From positions 1-64,000 of the forward strand of contig JBGTSJ010000029.1 of the NCBI GenBank assembly GCA_041940305.1: a DNA stretch of 64,000 bases. Direction: 5' to 3'. The notes beneath the pieces were generated by a model. It saw nothing but the letters and a program-made list of their open reading frames with translations. It made no database searches and had not been told where the DNA came from. This DNA comes from JBGTSJ01 sp041940305. Lineage in GTDB: Bacteria > Planctomycetota > Planctomycetia > Planctomycetales > Planctomycetaceae. Of this stretch, positions 46,114 to 54,109 are shown one piece after another (within the stretch, counting starts at the first letter, position 1; each line of letters starts with the position of its first letter). A program made the position numbers and the translations under genes.

Positions 46114-46869
46114 ATGATTCAGGTCCACGAATTTCACAAGACGTACGAACGTACGCCCGCCGTGCGAGGTCTCTCCTTCGAGGTCGCACCGGGGCAGATT
46201 CTCGGGCTGATCGGTCCCAACGGAGCCGGCAAGACGACCACCATGCGGGCGATCAGTGGCATGATCGCGCCGTCCTCAGGCCGACTGCAGGTCGCCGGTC
46301 ATGACGTTGTTTCCGATCCGGTCGCCGCCAAACGGCTGCTCGCCTACGTCCCCGACGATCCGCAGCTGTTCTGGGATCTGACGGTCGAGCAGCATCTGGC
46401 TTTTACGGCGGCAGCGTACGGAGTCGCGTCGCCCGATGGTCCCGCGGCGGCGCTGCTGGAGCGATTTGAACTCGCCGGCAGACGCCGCACTCCGGCCCGG
46501 GATCTGTCCCGCGGCATGCGACAGAAACTGGCCATCTGCTGCGCGTATCTGCACGATCCCTCCGCGCTCCTCCTGGACGAGCCGCTGACAGGGCTCGATC
46601 CGCTCGGCATCCGAGTGCTGAAGGAGTCGCTCCGGGAACGGGCTGCTGCGGGAGCTGCAGTGATCGTCAGCTCCCATCTGCTGGCGATGGTGGAAGACCT
46701 GTGCACGCATGTGCTGATCCTGTCACAGGGGGAATCCCGCTACTTCGGGACGGCCGACGGTCTGCGCGACACGTTCCTGACGGGAGAGGACGAACGGACG
46801 CTCGAACGCATCTTCTTTGTCGCGACGCGCACCGCGGCCGCATCCGAACGAGTCAGCGCCGGCGCATGA
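46114..46869 (+). CDS. ABC transporter ATP-binding protein
   Basis: Drives the membrane protein encoded by the next gene. 251 residues from ATG 46114 (MIQVHEFHKTYERTPAV). Walker A GPNGAGKTTTMRAI, Q-loop region YVPDDPQLFWDLTV, signature LSRGMRQKLAICCAYL (LSxGM in place of LSGGQ, as in ABC-2 type exporters), Walker B ALLLDEPLTGLDP and switch His in IVSSHLLAMVEDL. Its stop overlaps the next start by four bases (ATGA), so the two are translationally coupled. Substrate unknown. Confidence 0.94.
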   Translation: MIQVHEFHKTYERTPAVRGLSFEVAPGQILGLIGPNGAGKTTTMRAISGMIAPSSGRLQVAGHDVVSDPVAAKRLLAYVPDDPQLFWDLTVEQHLAFTAAAYGVASPDGPAAALLERFELAGRRRTPARDLSRGMRQKLAICCAYLHDPSALLLDEPLTGLDPLGIRVLKESLRERAAAGAAVIVSSHLLAMVEDLCTHVLILSQGESRYFGTADGLRDTFLTGEDERTLERIFFVATRTAAASERVSAGA

Positions 46870-48554
46870 GCGGACTGGGACAACTGCATCCGGCGCTGCG
46901 GCGGCTGCTGGTCTTCCAGGGGCAGGCACGGCTGCGCCGCATCGCCGGCGCATTCGCAACGCCGCGCCGCGCCGTGCTCTCGGCGTTGGCATTGACGCTG
47001 GCGCTGGTCTGGCTGAGTAACGCGTTCCTGAGCGTCGTCTTTCGCGATCCCTACGACCCGGCCGCTCTCCGCCGCTGGCTCCCGCTCGTGCCGCTGCTGT
47101 ACGTGGCATGGCATCTGTTGAAGACCGCCTGGCGACGGCCCGACGAAGCCTTTGAGTGGACGGCTTCCGAACGCGAACTGATCTGCGGCGGCCCCTTCAC
47201 GCTGCGTGAGCAGGTGCTCTATCGGGCGGCCGTGATGTTGAGCGCGACGCTGCTGAAGGCCGTATGCGCAACGCTGCTACTCTTGCCCGACCTGGCTGTC
47301 GCGTGGTCCGGGTTCATCGGGATCCTGCTGGGACTGGCGTTCGCGGACCTGATCCGCATGTGCATCGACGTTACGGCGGCCGGCATCGGTCAGCGAGCCT
47401 ATGACATGCTGCGCGGCGCGATTGCGGCCGCGGCCACCGCCTGGGTGGTGTCGGCAGTGCTCGCGACTCCCGACCTGCAGCCGGCTGTGGAGAGCGGCGG
47501 CGGTATCGCCGGATCATTGAGATGGCTGTCTGGCTTCCTGCAGGGGGCTGGCCGGCTGCTCGATACGCCCGTCGGCGCATTGGCGCTGGCGCCGTTCCAA
47601 GTGTTCGCCGAACTCGTCGTGGCACAGTCGGTCAGTCTGGAATTGTTCTGGAACCTGCTGTTTGCGGTGGTCGTCACCGTGGGATTACTGCCCGTTGCGG
47701 TCATCCTGCATGAACGCCTGGGCCGAATGGAAACCCGCTACGAGGCCATCATCGGCTACGCCGCCGTCGAAGAGCGGGGCGAAAGCGGCCCTGCACTCCC
47801 ATTGACTCAAATCCGCCGCTGGCAGGGCATCGGGCCGATTGCGTGGCGGCAACTGGTCGGAGTGCAGCAACACGCGGGGGCGCTCCTGCTGGCGCTCACA
47901 GCGCCGGCGATCCTCTCCTGCCTCCCGCTTATGCAGCGCCTCGATCCCGTCCCGACAATGACGTACGTCTCCGCGGCGCTCGCGTTCTACTCGCTGCTGC
48001 TCCTGCCGGCGGCGCTCAAGTTTGATTTTCGGCGGGACGTCGAGCGTCTGGGGACGTTGAAGCAGCTCCCCATCCGGCCGCTGCACGTCGCCATCGGACA
48101 ACTGGCCGCGCCGGTGCTCGTCGCCAGCGGCTTCCAGCTGACAATCCTCATTGCGGCCTATATATGGCGTCCTGCCCCGATTCCCTTCCTGCTGGCCGCC
48201 GCGACGTTCCTGATTCCGCTGAACGTCCTGATCTTTGCGATGGAGAACACAATCTTCCTGCTGTACCCGTACCGGCTGAATCAGGAAGGGCTTGAGATCT
48301 TTCTCCGGACGACCCTCACATTCACGGCCAAGAGCCTCCTCTTCGCCGTCGCTCTGGTGGTCGTCTACCTGCTGTCACAGGCCGCGCGCGACATCGCGGA
48401 GACTCCGCTGCTGCGTCCGCTGCTCGGCGTCGACCATCGCGCCGCGTTCGCCGTCGCGATGTGGTGCAGCGTGACCGCGTCGGCGGCGGGTTTCACCTGG
48501 CTGCTGTCGCGAGTCTACGATCGTCACGACGCCTGCCTCGACCGCGTCGCCTGA
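46866..48554 (+). CDS. ABC exporter membrane protein
   Basis: 562 residues from ATG 46866. At least ten hydrophobic helices, for example VLSALALTLALVWLSNAFL, WLPLVPLLYVAWHLL, LLFAVVVTVGLLPVAVIL, ILIAAYIWRPAPIPFLLAAA and SLLFAVALVVVYLL. A basic N-terminus (ALRRLLVFQGQARLRRI) is cytoplasmic. No nucleotide-binding domain, so it relies on the preceding ATPase. Members of this layout belong to the large ABC-2/YhgE-like permease groups without assigned substrates. Ends 14 bases from the stop of the convergent glycosyltransferase. Confidence 0.85.
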   Translation: MSGLGQLHPALRRLLVFQGQARLRRIAGAFATPRRAVLSALALTLALVWLSNAFLSVVFRDPYDPAALRRWLPLVPLLYVAWHLLKTAWRRPDEAFEWTASERELICGGPFTLREQVLYRAAVMLSATLLKAVCATLLLLPDLAVAWSGFIGILLGLAFADLIRMCIDVTAAGIGQRAYDMLRGAIAAAATAWVVSAVLATPDLQPAVESGGGIAGSLRWLSGFLQGAGRLLDTPVGALALAPFQVFAELVVAQSVSLELFWNLLFAVVVTVGLLPVAVILHERLGRMETRYEAIIGYAAVEERGESGPALPLTQIRRWQGIGPIAWRQLVGVQQHAGALLLALTAPAILSCLPLMQRLDPVPTMTYVSAALAFYSLLLLPAALKFDFRRDVERLGTLKQLPIRPLHVAIGQLAAPVLVASGFQLTILIAAYIWRPAPIPFLLAAATFLIPLNVLIFAMENTIFLLYPYRLNQEGLEIFLRTTLTFTAKSLLFAVALVVVYLLSQAARDIAETPLLRPLLGVDHRAAFAVAMWCSVTASAAGFTWLLSRVYDRHDACLDRVA

Positions 48555-48568
48555 AACGGCCGCGCCCC

Positions 48569-50110
48569 TCAGGGAGGCGACTCAACCGGCGACCGATACA
48601 CCTCTGCGTAACAGGTGAACGGAGTCTCCGCGCCGGCGGAGTAGAGATACTCAGCGCCGGTCAGTTCCGGGATGCCGGACCTCAATCCGAGCCGACTGAC
48701 GATCAGGATGTCGTACGGCGGCGTCGGCAGCAGGAACTCGTCCGGGTCGCGCTTGGCCAGCGTGGTATCCCGTCCCGTCGCCCACACGTCGAAGACGTAC
48801 GCCGCATCCACGAGATACCGGTCGCCGGGGGGCAGATGATCCAGGAGCGAACCGACAAAGCAGGCACGCGACGCCTTGCATTCATTCCAGTTCTGGTAGG
48901 CGGCCCAGGAGGTCCGCAGGCCGGAGCCGGGCAGGTGGCACAGCAGCAGAAACGCCCAGCACGCCCAGACGGCGTTGCTCCGGGAGAATCCCGGTCTGGT
49001 GGACAGTACCTCCGCCAGATGCGTGAGTCCCAGCAGCCAGAATGCGGCGGGGTAGCACCAGTACCCCATTGCGGGATGCCGCTCATTCAAGAGCAGAGTG
49101 AGCAGCAGCACTCCTCCGGCCGCCATCGCTCCGAGAAACCCTGCTGCTGCTGATCTCCGGCAGACGGCCAGCGCACCCAGCGCGCCGACTGCGCCCATTG
49201 CCAGTTGCAGCGGGCCGAGCCGCTCCAGAGTGGGAGCGTATTGCGCGGCCACTCCCCGCCACGGCGCCAGCAGGCGGCTTCCAAGGCCAGGGCCGGCCGG
49301 TGACAGCACATTCTGGCTGAATTGCTCCTGGAACAATGCCGGATGCTGAGCAATCAGGATCAACCACATCGCAGCCGTGAGCAGGGCAGCCGCTGCCAGG
49401 AGGGCGAATCGGCCGACCTTCTGTGCCGCACTTCCGGCAGTCATCGGCGCCATGATTCCCAATTGAATCGCGGCGACGAGAGCCACCGGGTGGGCCAGGC
49501 CCGCGAGTCCCAGCAGCGCTCCGCAAACGACCAGCCGGCGCCACTCCGGATTGACGCGCCACTTCAGAAAGACCCACACGGCGGCCAACTGGAGCGCTCC
49601 GCAGACCATGTCGGGACGCGCGTAGGTTGCCGGGAAGTAGACGGCGCGCGAAAGCGAGTACAAACCTGCCGCCGCCAGCGCACTCGCAGCGGACATCCCT
49701 GCGGCCCGTCCGATCAGAAACACCAGGCCAATCGCCCCGGCGCCCGCCACGGCCGACGCCACGCGCGCAGCGGGGTATCCCGGTCCGATCGCTCCGTGGA
49801 AGGGGGCCGACCAATAGAAATACAGAGGCGGCAGCGAGTACAGCGCCACGTCGGCGTCGCGAAACCCGGTCGCGGCAGCACGCGGCGGCTCATAGGGAAT
49901 GCGTGGAATCCCCTCGTTCCAGACCGTCCAGCCGGGTACGGCAAACAGGTCCTCATCGATCCCGCCCGGGGCGTGCCAGAGCACTGGACCCCTGAGGAGG
50001 GCGAACGCGGCAATGATCCCCGCGAGCGCCAGCCAACTGCTTCGCCGGGTCGGAGCCAGCATCAATCCTGGAGGCGCACTCGAATCGGTCGGGGAGGGAG
50101 TCGATGCCAT
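48569..50110 (-). CDS. Polytopic membrane glycosyltransferase, GT39-like (copy A)
   Basis: 513 residues from ATG 50110, with a cytoplasmic Ser/Pro-rich N-terminus and about ten helices. The first outside loop has GGIDEDLFAVPGWTVWNEG with the expected acidic pair (DED), then IPRIPYEPP. RAVYFPATYARPDMVCGALQ and HPAMGYWCYPAAFWLLG are shared block for block with the protein at 54110-55684 (RVLYFPGITARPDMLCGLLG and HPTKGYWCYTGALLLIC), so the two are paralogues. Divergent from the sugar dehydrogenase gene (164 bases). It probably adds a sugar to a lipid-linked or surface glycan made by this cluster. Confidence 0.8.
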   Translation of the reverse strand: MASTPSPTDSSAPPGLMLAPTRRSSWLALAGIIAAFALLRGPVLWHAPGGIDEDLFAVPGWTVWNEGIPRIPYEPPRAAATGFRDADVALYSLPPLYFYWSAPFHGAIGPGYPAARVASAVAGAGAIGLVFLIGRAAGMSAASALAAAGLYSLSRAVYFPATYARPDMVCGALQLAAVWVFLKWRVNPEWRRLVVCGALLGLAGLAHPVALVAAIQLGIMAPMTAGSAAQKVGRFALLAAAALLTAAMWLILIAQHPALFQEQFSQNVLSPAGPGLGSRLLAPWRGVAAQYAPTLERLGPLQLAMGAVGALGALAVCRRSAAAGFLGAMAAGGVLLLTLLLNERHPAMGYWCYPAAFWLLGLTHLAEVLSTRPGFSRSNAVWACWAFLLLCHLPGSGLRTSWAAYQNWNECKASRACFVGSLLDHLPPGDRYLVDAAYVFDVWATGRDTTLAKRDPDEFLLPTPPYDILIVSRLGLRSGIPELTGAEYLYSAGAETPFTCYAEVYRSPVESPP

Positions 50111-50274
50111 CGTCGCGGAAGCCTGGCTGATGCTCGCACCGCTGTGCTGAAGCCCTGCACGCGCCCGCCGCCCAACAGCACGCGTTGTGGTCGTGAGGAC
50201 AGCCGTATCGCCGATCCGTTACACTGGCAGGGCGAGCGAAACGCGACAGACGCGCAGTCTCCGGCAGGCAGATT

Positions 50275-51489
50275 ATGGCGACGGAACAGATCGTAACTCA
50301 AATCGCGCACTCCCGCGCCATTGCCGTGGTCGGCGGGTGCGGCCACGTGGGGCTGCCGCTCGGACTGTTCTTGTGCGATGTCGGCCACCGGGTGACACTG
50401 CTGGACACCAATGCATCCGGACTGCGGGATCTCGCGGACGGCCGGATGCCGTTTCATGAGCGCGGCGCCGATGAACTCCTGCCGCGCTGCCTGAAGTCGG
50501 GCCGGCTGCAGCTGACGGGAGATCCCGGCACGTTGAGCGATCAGGAAGTCGTCATCGTCACGATCGGCACGCCGGTCGACGAGTATCTGGACCCCAATAT
50601 CCGCACGTTCGACCGGGTGCTCGACGGCGTCCTCCAGCGGATGCGGGATGGGCAGCTGCTGATCGTCCGCAGCACGGTGTTTCCGGGTGTCACGGAGCGT
50701 CTGGGTCGCCAGGTTGCTGAGCGGGCTTTGAATGTGCATGTGGCCTACTGCCCCGAACGGATTGCCCAGGGACACGCCCTGCGCGAACTCACGGAGTTGC
50801 CGCAGTTGGTCTCCGGCTGCACGCCGGAAGCCGCGGAGCGGGCCGCGCAACTGTTTCGCGAACTCGGGGCCGACATCATCGAACTGACTCCCGTGGAGGC
50901 GGAACTGGCCAAGCTGTTCACCAATTCCTACCGCTACATCAATTTCGCGATCTCCAACCAGTTCTATATGCTGGCCGAACGGCACGGGGCGGACTTCGAC
51001 CGCATCTATGACGCGATCACGCGCGACTACCCGCGGATGCAGGGCTTCGCCCGGTCCGGATTCGCCGGCGGCCCCTGCCTGCTGAAAGATACCATGCAAC
51101 TCGCGTCCTTCAATCACAACCTGCTGACGCTCGGGCAGCACGCGATGATGATCAACGAGGGGTTGCCGCGCTTCCTTGTCGATCAGCTCAAGACCACCCG
51201 CAATCTGCAGGACGAAACCGTCGGCATCCTGGGCATGGCATTCAAGGGGAATTGCGACGATCCCCGCAGTTCGTTGTCCTACAAACTCCGCAAGGTGCTC
51301 ACGCTGGAGTGCAAGCGCGTGCTCTGCACCGACCCGTATATCGACGATCCTGAGTTCGTCCCGCTTGACGAGTGCATCAACGAGTCGGATGTACTGATCC
51401 TGGGGGCATGTCACAATGAGTACCGCGGCCTGAGCATCCGAAAGCCTTTGGTGGATGTGTTCGGGTACCTTCGCCGAGCCGTATGTTGA
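50275..51489 (+). CDS. UDP-glucose/GDP-mannose-type nucleotide-sugar dehydrogenase
   Basis: Oxidises the C6 alcohol of a nucleotide sugar to a uronic acid with two NAD; cytosolic. 404 residues from ATG 50275. N-terminal Rossmann domain AIAVVGGCGHVGLPLGLFL (GxGxxG with Cys in the loop), VVIVTIGTPVDEY, IVRSTVFPGVTERL, YCPERIAQGHALREL, the linker helix AELAKLFTNSYRYINFAISNQ, the catalytic cysteine in SGFAGGPCLLKDT, and the C-terminal domain GILGMAFKGNCDDPRSSLSYKL. The pattern fits the WecC/UDP-N-acetylmannosamine dehydrogenase branch best. The last residues (LRRAVC) differ from the usual ending, and an orphan gene follows, so the 3' end may mark an insertion junction. Confidence 0.9.
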   Translation: MATEQIVTQIAHSRAIAVVGGCGHVGLPLGLFLCDVGHRVTLLDTNASGLRDLADGRMPFHERGADELLPRCLKSGRLQLTGDPGTLSDQEVVIVTIGTPVDEYLDPNIRTFDRVLDGVLQRMRDGQLLIVRSTVFPGVTERLGRQVAERALNVHVAYCPERIAQGHALRELTELPQLVSGCTPEAAERAAQLFRELGADIIELTPVEAELAKLFTNSYRYINFAISNQFYMLAERHGADFDRIYDAITRDYPRMQGFARSGFAGGPCLLKDTMQLASFNHNLLTLGQHAMMINEGLPRFLVDQLKTTRNLQDETVGILGMAFKGNCDDPRSSLSYKLRKVLTLECKRVLCTDPYIDDPEFVPLDECINESDVLILGACHNEYRGLSIRKPLVDVFGYLRRAVC

Positions 51490-51552
51490 TCCGTTGTCTC
51501 GAATGGACGGGAATCAAAGTCCAACAGACTTGGAGCACGCGCCGGCGTATCT

Positions 51553-52200
51553 ATGGCAGTGAGCAGCATGCCCTTCTACAAAGTTCGTCAATCCGGACCC
51601 TGGGGCTCATGGGGTCGCCTGCTTGCCCACGGATATATTCTCGACGGACCACCGAACACCACGGCGATGCATGTGGCCCGAATGGGGCCCTTTATCCCCG
51701 ATGTCACCATGCCGTCGGGTTCAGTTGTGGTGGTCACTGACAACGGGCGGAAGTCGTGTGAGCGGACGCTTGGTCTTGGCGAATTCGCGCCTGTCGTCAA
51801 AGCACACGTGGTGGAGTATCACTGGGAGTACTGGGATCGCGAATCCGAAGAACCTGGCGCATGGCCGACGACGGCTGATCTCGAATCGCCGATTGAGGAG
51901 GGCTTGCACTCGCCGTTGACTTCTGATGCCCTGGGCGACTTATGGCAAGTCGTTCTTCGCGTGGGAGCTCAGGCGGCAGTCTGCAACGAAGTGGCCCCTT
52001 GGGAGTATCAGGTGGAAGTGCATGAGCACTCATGGACGGGTGCCGATTTGTTTTACGTTCATCTGGGGTCAAATGGCCAGCTCCCAGATTGGATCGGCGG
52101 TACAGTGATTGTGAGTGACCGCGGCCGAAACTGGCTCGAAGAGACATCCGGAGAATGGTTCGAATTCGAGGAATGCCCCGTCGGGAAGACCGCCCACTAG
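51553..52200 (+). CDS. Orphan protein with an internal duplication, inside the sugar cluster
   Basis: 215 residues from ATG 51553, or 210 from ATG 51568 (MPFYKVRQSGPWGSW), which looks the more natural start. No signal or helix, so cytosolic. Two related segments stand out: SVVVVTDNGRKSCERTLGLGE at about 57-77 and TVIVSDRGRNWLEETSGEW at about 181-200, sharing VxVxDxGRxxxExTxGE; these suggest a duplicated domain. The fold resembles Imm11-type immunity proteins in its ending, but this is weak. It splits dehydrogenase from epimerase, which would otherwise form one operon. Confidence 0.6.
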   Translation: MAVSSMPFYKVRQSGPWGSWGRLLAHGYILDGPPNTTAMHVARMGPFIPDVTMPSGSVVVVTDNGRKSCERTLGLGEFAPVVKAHVVEYHWEYWDRESEEPGAWPTTADLESPIEEGLHSPLTSDALGDLWQVVLRVGAQAAVCNEVAPWEYQVEVHEHSWTGADLFYVHLGSNGQLPDWIGGTVIVSDRGRNWLEETSGEWFEFEECPVGKTAH

Positions 52201-52283
52201 GGCCGCCGCCTGCAAGCAATCTATGGTCTTGATCACCAGAGCGAATTAACGACAGCAGAGAATAATCTCTCAGTTAACTGCCG

Positions 52284-53306
52284 ATGCGCATTCTCATCAC
52301 CGGATCCGCCGGGTTCATCGGCAGCTATCTTGTCGGCGAGTTTCTGAACGCCGGCTACGACGTCGTCGGTCTGGACAACTTCTCCAAGTACGGTGAGGTT
52401 CATCCCGCTCACGCCGGCCACCCCCGCTACCAGTTCGTCAGAGGGGACGCCAAGGACGCCGATCTGCTCCGCCGGCTGCTCGACGGCTGCGACGACTTTA
52501 TCGCGGGGGCGGCCATGATCGGCGGCATCGCCTACTTCCACAAGCTGGCGTTTGATCTGCTGGCCGAGAACGAGCGGATTACGGCGGCCGCCTTCGATGC
52601 TGCTATTGATGCCCATCGCTCCGGAAAGCTGCGGAAGATCACGCTCCTTTCATCGTCGATGGTGTACGAGAATGTCAGCGAGTTTCCGACGCCGGAGGGG
52701 GCCGAACGGCGTTCCCCGCCTCCGTCCTCGACCTACGGATTCCAGAAGCTGGCGACAGAGTACTTTGCGCAAGGGGCGCATCAGCAGTACGCATTGCCGT
52801 ATACCATCGTCCGCCCGTTCAATTGTGTCGGCATCGGCGAACGGCGGGCCAGCGCCGATGAGGAAGTGATGTCGGGGGACGTGCGGCTCGCCCTCAGTCA
52901 CGTCGTTCCGGATCTCGTCCAGAAGGTACTGAAAGGACAGAATCCGTTGCACATCCTGGGCGACGGCAATCAGGTCCGGCACTATACCTACGGCGGCGAT
53001 CTCGCTCGCGGCATTCGCGTCTGTGTGGAACATCCGTCCGCCCTCAACGAGGACTTCAATATCTCGACAGCCACTGCAACGACGGTCCTGCAACTGGCCG
53101 AATTGATCTGGCAGAAGGTGCACGGGCCCGAGGTTCCGCTGCACACTGTCAGCGATCCCCCGTTTGAACACGACGTGCCGTTTCGTTCCCCAGACGTGAG
53201 CAAAGCCCGGACTCAGCTAGGTTTTGAGGCCGAAACGACGCTCGACACCATACTCGATGAGGTCATTCCGTGGATTCAGCAGCAGATCGCCCTGGGCACG
53301 ATCTGA
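52284..53306 (+). CDS. NAD-dependent nucleotide-sugar epimerase/dehydratase
   Basis: Extended short-chain dehydrogenase acting on a nucleotide sugar. 340 residues from ATG 52284. Landmarks: GSAGFIGSYLVGEFL (GxxGxxG), VVGLDNFSKYGEVHPAHAG, GAAMIGGIAYFHKLAFDLL, ITLLSSSMVYENV, and the catalytic Tyr/Lys in STYGFQKLATEYF, then VRPFNCVGIGERRA and GDGNQVRHYTYGGDLARGI. Full length. The downstream GT2 gene overlaps its end by 37 bases. Substrate could be UDP-glucose, UDP-glucuronate or a related sugar made by the dehydrogenase. Confidence 0.92.
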   Translation: MRILITGSAGFIGSYLVGEFLNAGYDVVGLDNFSKYGEVHPAHAGHPRYQFVRGDAKDADLLRRLLDGCDDFIAGAAMIGGIAYFHKLAFDLLAENERITAAAFDAAIDAHRSGKLRKITLLSSSMVYENVSEFPTPEGAERRSPPPSSTYGFQKLATEYFAQGAHQQYALPYTIVRPFNCVGIGERRASADEEVMSGDVRLALSHVVPDLVQKVLKGQNPLHILGDGNQVRHYTYGGDLARGIRVCVEHPSALNEDFNISTATATTVLQLAELIWQKVHGPEVPLHTVSDPPFEHDVPFRSPDVSKARTQLGFEAETTLDTILDEVIPWIQQQIALGTI

Positions 53307-54061
53307 CCGCCCAGGCCACCGTGTCTGCCGCCGAATCACCGGTGACTCTGATCGTGCCGGTCTTCAACGAGGCAGACAACCTGCCGCGGTTGATCGACAA
53401 GATCGAGAGCGAGGTGACCGTCCCACGCCGCGTGCTGGTCGTCTACGACTTTGAGGAGGACACGACGGTCCCGGTGGCACGGCGCCTGGCGGAAACTCGC
53501 CCCTGGCTGCACGTGGTGCGCAACGACCTGGGTCGGGGACCCGCAAACGCCATTCGTGCGGGTTTCCTGACCGCGGGAACTGGCCCCGCCGTGGTCGTCA
53601 TGGCCGACCTGTCGGACGACCTGTCGCAGATTCCGGCAATGCTTGAGCAGTATCGGGCCGGTTATCACGTCATCTGTCCGTCACGCTACATGCGGGGCGG
53701 GCGGCAGATCGGAGGCGGATGGGTGAAGTCGATCATGAGCCGCACCGCCGGCCTGACGCTGCACTGGCTGGCCGGGTTCCCCACGCACGACGCCACGAAC
53801 AACTATCGAATGTATGATGCCGAGCTGGTCAACGAACTCGGAATCGACTCTCGCCGGGGCTTCGAAATTGCCCTCGAACTGACGGCCAAAGCATTCGCCC
53901 GCGGCGTCCCGGTCACGGAACTGCCGACCGTCTGGCGCGATCGCACGGCCGGCACCTCCAATTTCCGGATCATGCAGTGGCTCCCGCACTACCTGCGCTG
54001 GTACTTCTTCGCCTTGCGAGTCGGGTGGACACGCTGGCTGCGGCCGATGCCGGTGCGATAG
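53270..54061 (+). CDS. Family 2 glycosyltransferase
   Basis: Transfers a sugar from a nucleotide donor, probably to polyprenyl phosphate or a lipid-linked glycan. 263 residues from GTG 53270, chosen for GAGGT six bases upstream; GTG 53321 (SAAESPVTLIVPV) is the alternative. GT-A fold: VTLIVPVFNEADNLPRLIDK, VLVVYDFEEDTTVPVARRL, NDLGRGPANAIRAGF, VVMADLSDDLSQIPAML (DxSDD at the metal site, where DxD is usual) and DATNNYRMYDAELVNELG. A C-terminal amphipathic region (WLPHYLRWYFFALRVGW) may touch the membrane. Overlap with the epimerase gene shows translational coupling. Confidence 0.9.
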   Translation: MDSAADRPGHDLTAQATVSAAESPVTLIVPVFNEADNLPRLIDKIESEVTVPRRVLVVYDFEEDTTVPVARRLAETRPWLHVVRNDLGRGPANAIRAGFLTAGTGPAVVVMADLSDDLSQIPAMLEQYRAGYHVICPSRYMRGGRQIGGGWVKSIMSRTAGLTLHWLAGFPTHDATNNYRMYDAELVNELGIDSRRGFEIALELTAKAFARGVPVTELPTVWRDRTAGTSNFRIMQWLPHYLRWYFFALRVGWTRWLRPMPVR

Positions 54062-54109
54062 CAGTCGCTGCAATCCACAGCAGCCGAACCGGAAAGCCCG
54101 TTGGACCTG

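Noticed and set aside
50062..51414. 450-codon minus-strand ORF opposite the sugar dehydrogenase
   Set aside because: Shadow; the plus strand carries the catalytic Cys block and full dehydrogenase motifs.
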